From positions 1-64,000 of the forward strand of contig NZ_JAQQTE010000023.1 in assembly GCF_028561565.1 (NCBI RefSeq): a DNA stretch of 64,000 nucleotides, read 5' to 3'. The notes below the pieces were generated by a model. It had not been told where the DNA came from. It searched no databases and saw only the letters and a program-made list of their open reading frames with translations. The position numbers and the translations under genes were made by a program. Source of the stretch: Gilvibacter sediminis. GTDB lineage: Bacteria; Bacteroidota; Bacteroidia; Flavobacteriales; Flavobacteriaceae. Shown here in pieces: positions 63,088-64,000 of this stretch (its first letter is position 1; the number at the start of each line of letters is the position of its first letter).

Positions 63088-64000
63088 AAAGTATTTACTT
63101 TCGGGACTTTGTGTACTACTTTTCAGCTTCAATATGCTGGGACAAGAGGACGATCAACAGGACCAGCCCTATCACGTATTACAGGGGGAGAACACCTATA
63201 CTTGGGTAGATAACTCACCGCGAGCTTTTGTGACCATTACGGTACCGGGAGCAGAGATTGAGCCAGAAACAGAGGTGCTCGGATTTACAGTTGACAAGGA
63301 CTATTATCAATTATTGCCACGTCCTTATGAAAGCGAAATGTATACCAATGCTTCAGACACCATTAAGGAAATTGAATTGTTGAATTTCTTTAAAGACGAT
63401 GAAATAAAATACATGGAAGCCGAAACCATGAATACCACCTTAGAGGTCACTTCTGAGATCTTTAAAAACAGTGATGGTAAAAAGTTTCAGTTGTGGTATT
63501 ATCCAACGCCCAAAGCGATTTTAGACACCCTTTCTAATTTTGAAACGGCTACTCGTTACCATTATCACTTAGACTTTGTGGCCAATGATCACCTTTACGG
63601 GGTATACACGATCTCTTATGAAGAGGAACCGCTAGAAGAAGCGCTTGCTCGGATTAAAGGAATCACGGAAACCATAGATGTTTTTGGCTATTATGTGGAT
63701 TTGGACGCTTTGAGCTATCGCTTATCCTTTAATGAACCCGAAGAAGCCATGGAGTTTGTCGACGTAAGAGCGAACTATGCTTTAACGGTACCCGAGTGGC
63801 TCAACATTACGCGTTCAGAATATGAAGATGTCTTCTTTGCCTCATTTCCCGATAATTACAACATCAAAAACGCCATGTCCATCTCCTTCTATGACAAGGA
63901 GGATTTTAAATCCTTCAAGGCATTTAATAAGGAAAAACTGGTCGGTTTAAAAATGGGAGATAATATCGGGCGCACCACAGTCATGATCAAAAATGAATTG
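63077..64000 (+). CDS. secreted protein of unknown function, 3' end beyond the window
   Basis: An open frame of at least 308 codons starting at ATG 63077, inside the end of the M14 peptidase gene (11-base overlap), running to the last base. It begins MKCRKYLLSGLCVLLFSFNMLGQ, a signal peptide, and continues EDDQQDQPYHVLQGENTYTW and FVTITVPGAEIEPETEVLGF. I recognise no family. Coupling suggests a role with the M14 peptidase. The C-terminus cannot be seen. Confidence 0.8.
   Translation, partial: MKCRKYLLSGLCVLLFSFNMLGQEDDQQDQPYHVLQGENTYTWVDNSPRAFVTITVPGAEIEPETEVLGFTVDKDYYQLLPRPYESEMYTNASDTIKEIELLNFFKDDEIKYMEAETMNTTLEVTSEIFKNSDGKKFQLWYYPTPKAILDTLSNFETATRYHYHLDFVANDHLYGVYTISYEEEPLEEALARIKGITETIDVFGYYVDLDALSYRLSFNEPEEAMEFVDVRANYALTVPEWLNITRSEYEDVFFASFPDNYNIKNAMSISFYDKEDFKSFKAFNKEKLVGLKMGDNIGRTTVMIKNEL

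Overview
The window looks like a chromosomal segment of a marine-type member of the Flavobacteriaceae (Bacteroidota). This rests on Bacteroidota-type promoters (TTG, 19-20 bases, TAnnTTTG), lipoproteins whose lipidated Cys is followed by S/N-D-D (the surface-export signal of this phylum), a type IX secretion C-terminal domain, DUF-class and parvulin families typical of the group, a flavobacterial carotenoid operon, and a moderate-to-low GC content. No prophage, insertion sequence, CRISPR array or plasmid gene is visible; almost everything is housekeeping or lineage-typical accessory DNA.

Layout. 1-850: 5' end of a 16S rRNA gene on the minus strand with two tandem promoters. 851-4124: thrS-infC-rpmI-rplT translation operon, with infC apparently starting at ATA. 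4.1-9.1 kb: palindromic repeats, a Pth2-like protein, an exported protein, dnaB and accA. 9.1-12.2 kb: DMT transporter, LptF/G permease and tgt. 12.3-14.2 kb: split transketolase. 14.2-16.7 kb: FKBP lipoprotein, S4 protein, phosphoribosyltransferase, shikimate kinase. 16.8-18.3 kb: tRNA-Lys, tRNA-Leu, a degenerate hairpin array, a small lipoprotein and a structured-looking intergenic element. 18.3-22.8 kb: MerR/CarH-like regulator and crtI-crtB-crtZ-crtY, which together predict zeaxanthin. 22.8-25.2 kb: TlpA-like protein, triple-repeat lipoprotein, Crp/Fnr regulator. 25.3-28.7 kb: Gfo/Idh/MocA oxidoreductase, GHMP kinase and nucleotidyltransferase, a probable sugar activation operon. 28.7-33.4 kb: aconitase, acyltransferase, and a protein with the copper-ligand pattern of peptidylglycine monooxygenase. 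33.4-38.7 kb: MoxR ATPase plus three SurA/parvulin-type envelope chaperones. 38.8-41.6 kb: SRPBCC protein, Skp/OmpH, guaB. 41.7-48.1 kb: an operon of DUF4856 lipoprotein, imelysin lipoprotein, HTTM membrane protein and TonB receptor, whose promoter is bracketed by two Fur-box-like palindromes. 48.1-54.5 kb: 5'-nucleotidase, HMG-CoA lyase, LysE, spondin-domain T9SS cargo, pyrD, pepT. 54.5-58.2 kb: barrel-like protein, yajC, DUF1573, nusB, leucine dehydrogenase. 58.2-64.0 kb: ABC exporter, PUR-domain protein, M14 peptidase and a secreted protein running off the end.

The most unusual items are the iron-type operon at 41.7-48.1 kb (an uptake system built from two predicted surface lipoproteins, an HTTM protein and a receptor), the hairpin array behind tRNA-Leu in which stem sequences change while pairing is kept, the PHM-like copper protein, and the carotenoid regulator, which keeps the lower-ligand His but has lost an upper-face His of CarH-type B12 photoreceptors. 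All functional statements come from reading the sequence and from family knowledge; no database search was run.
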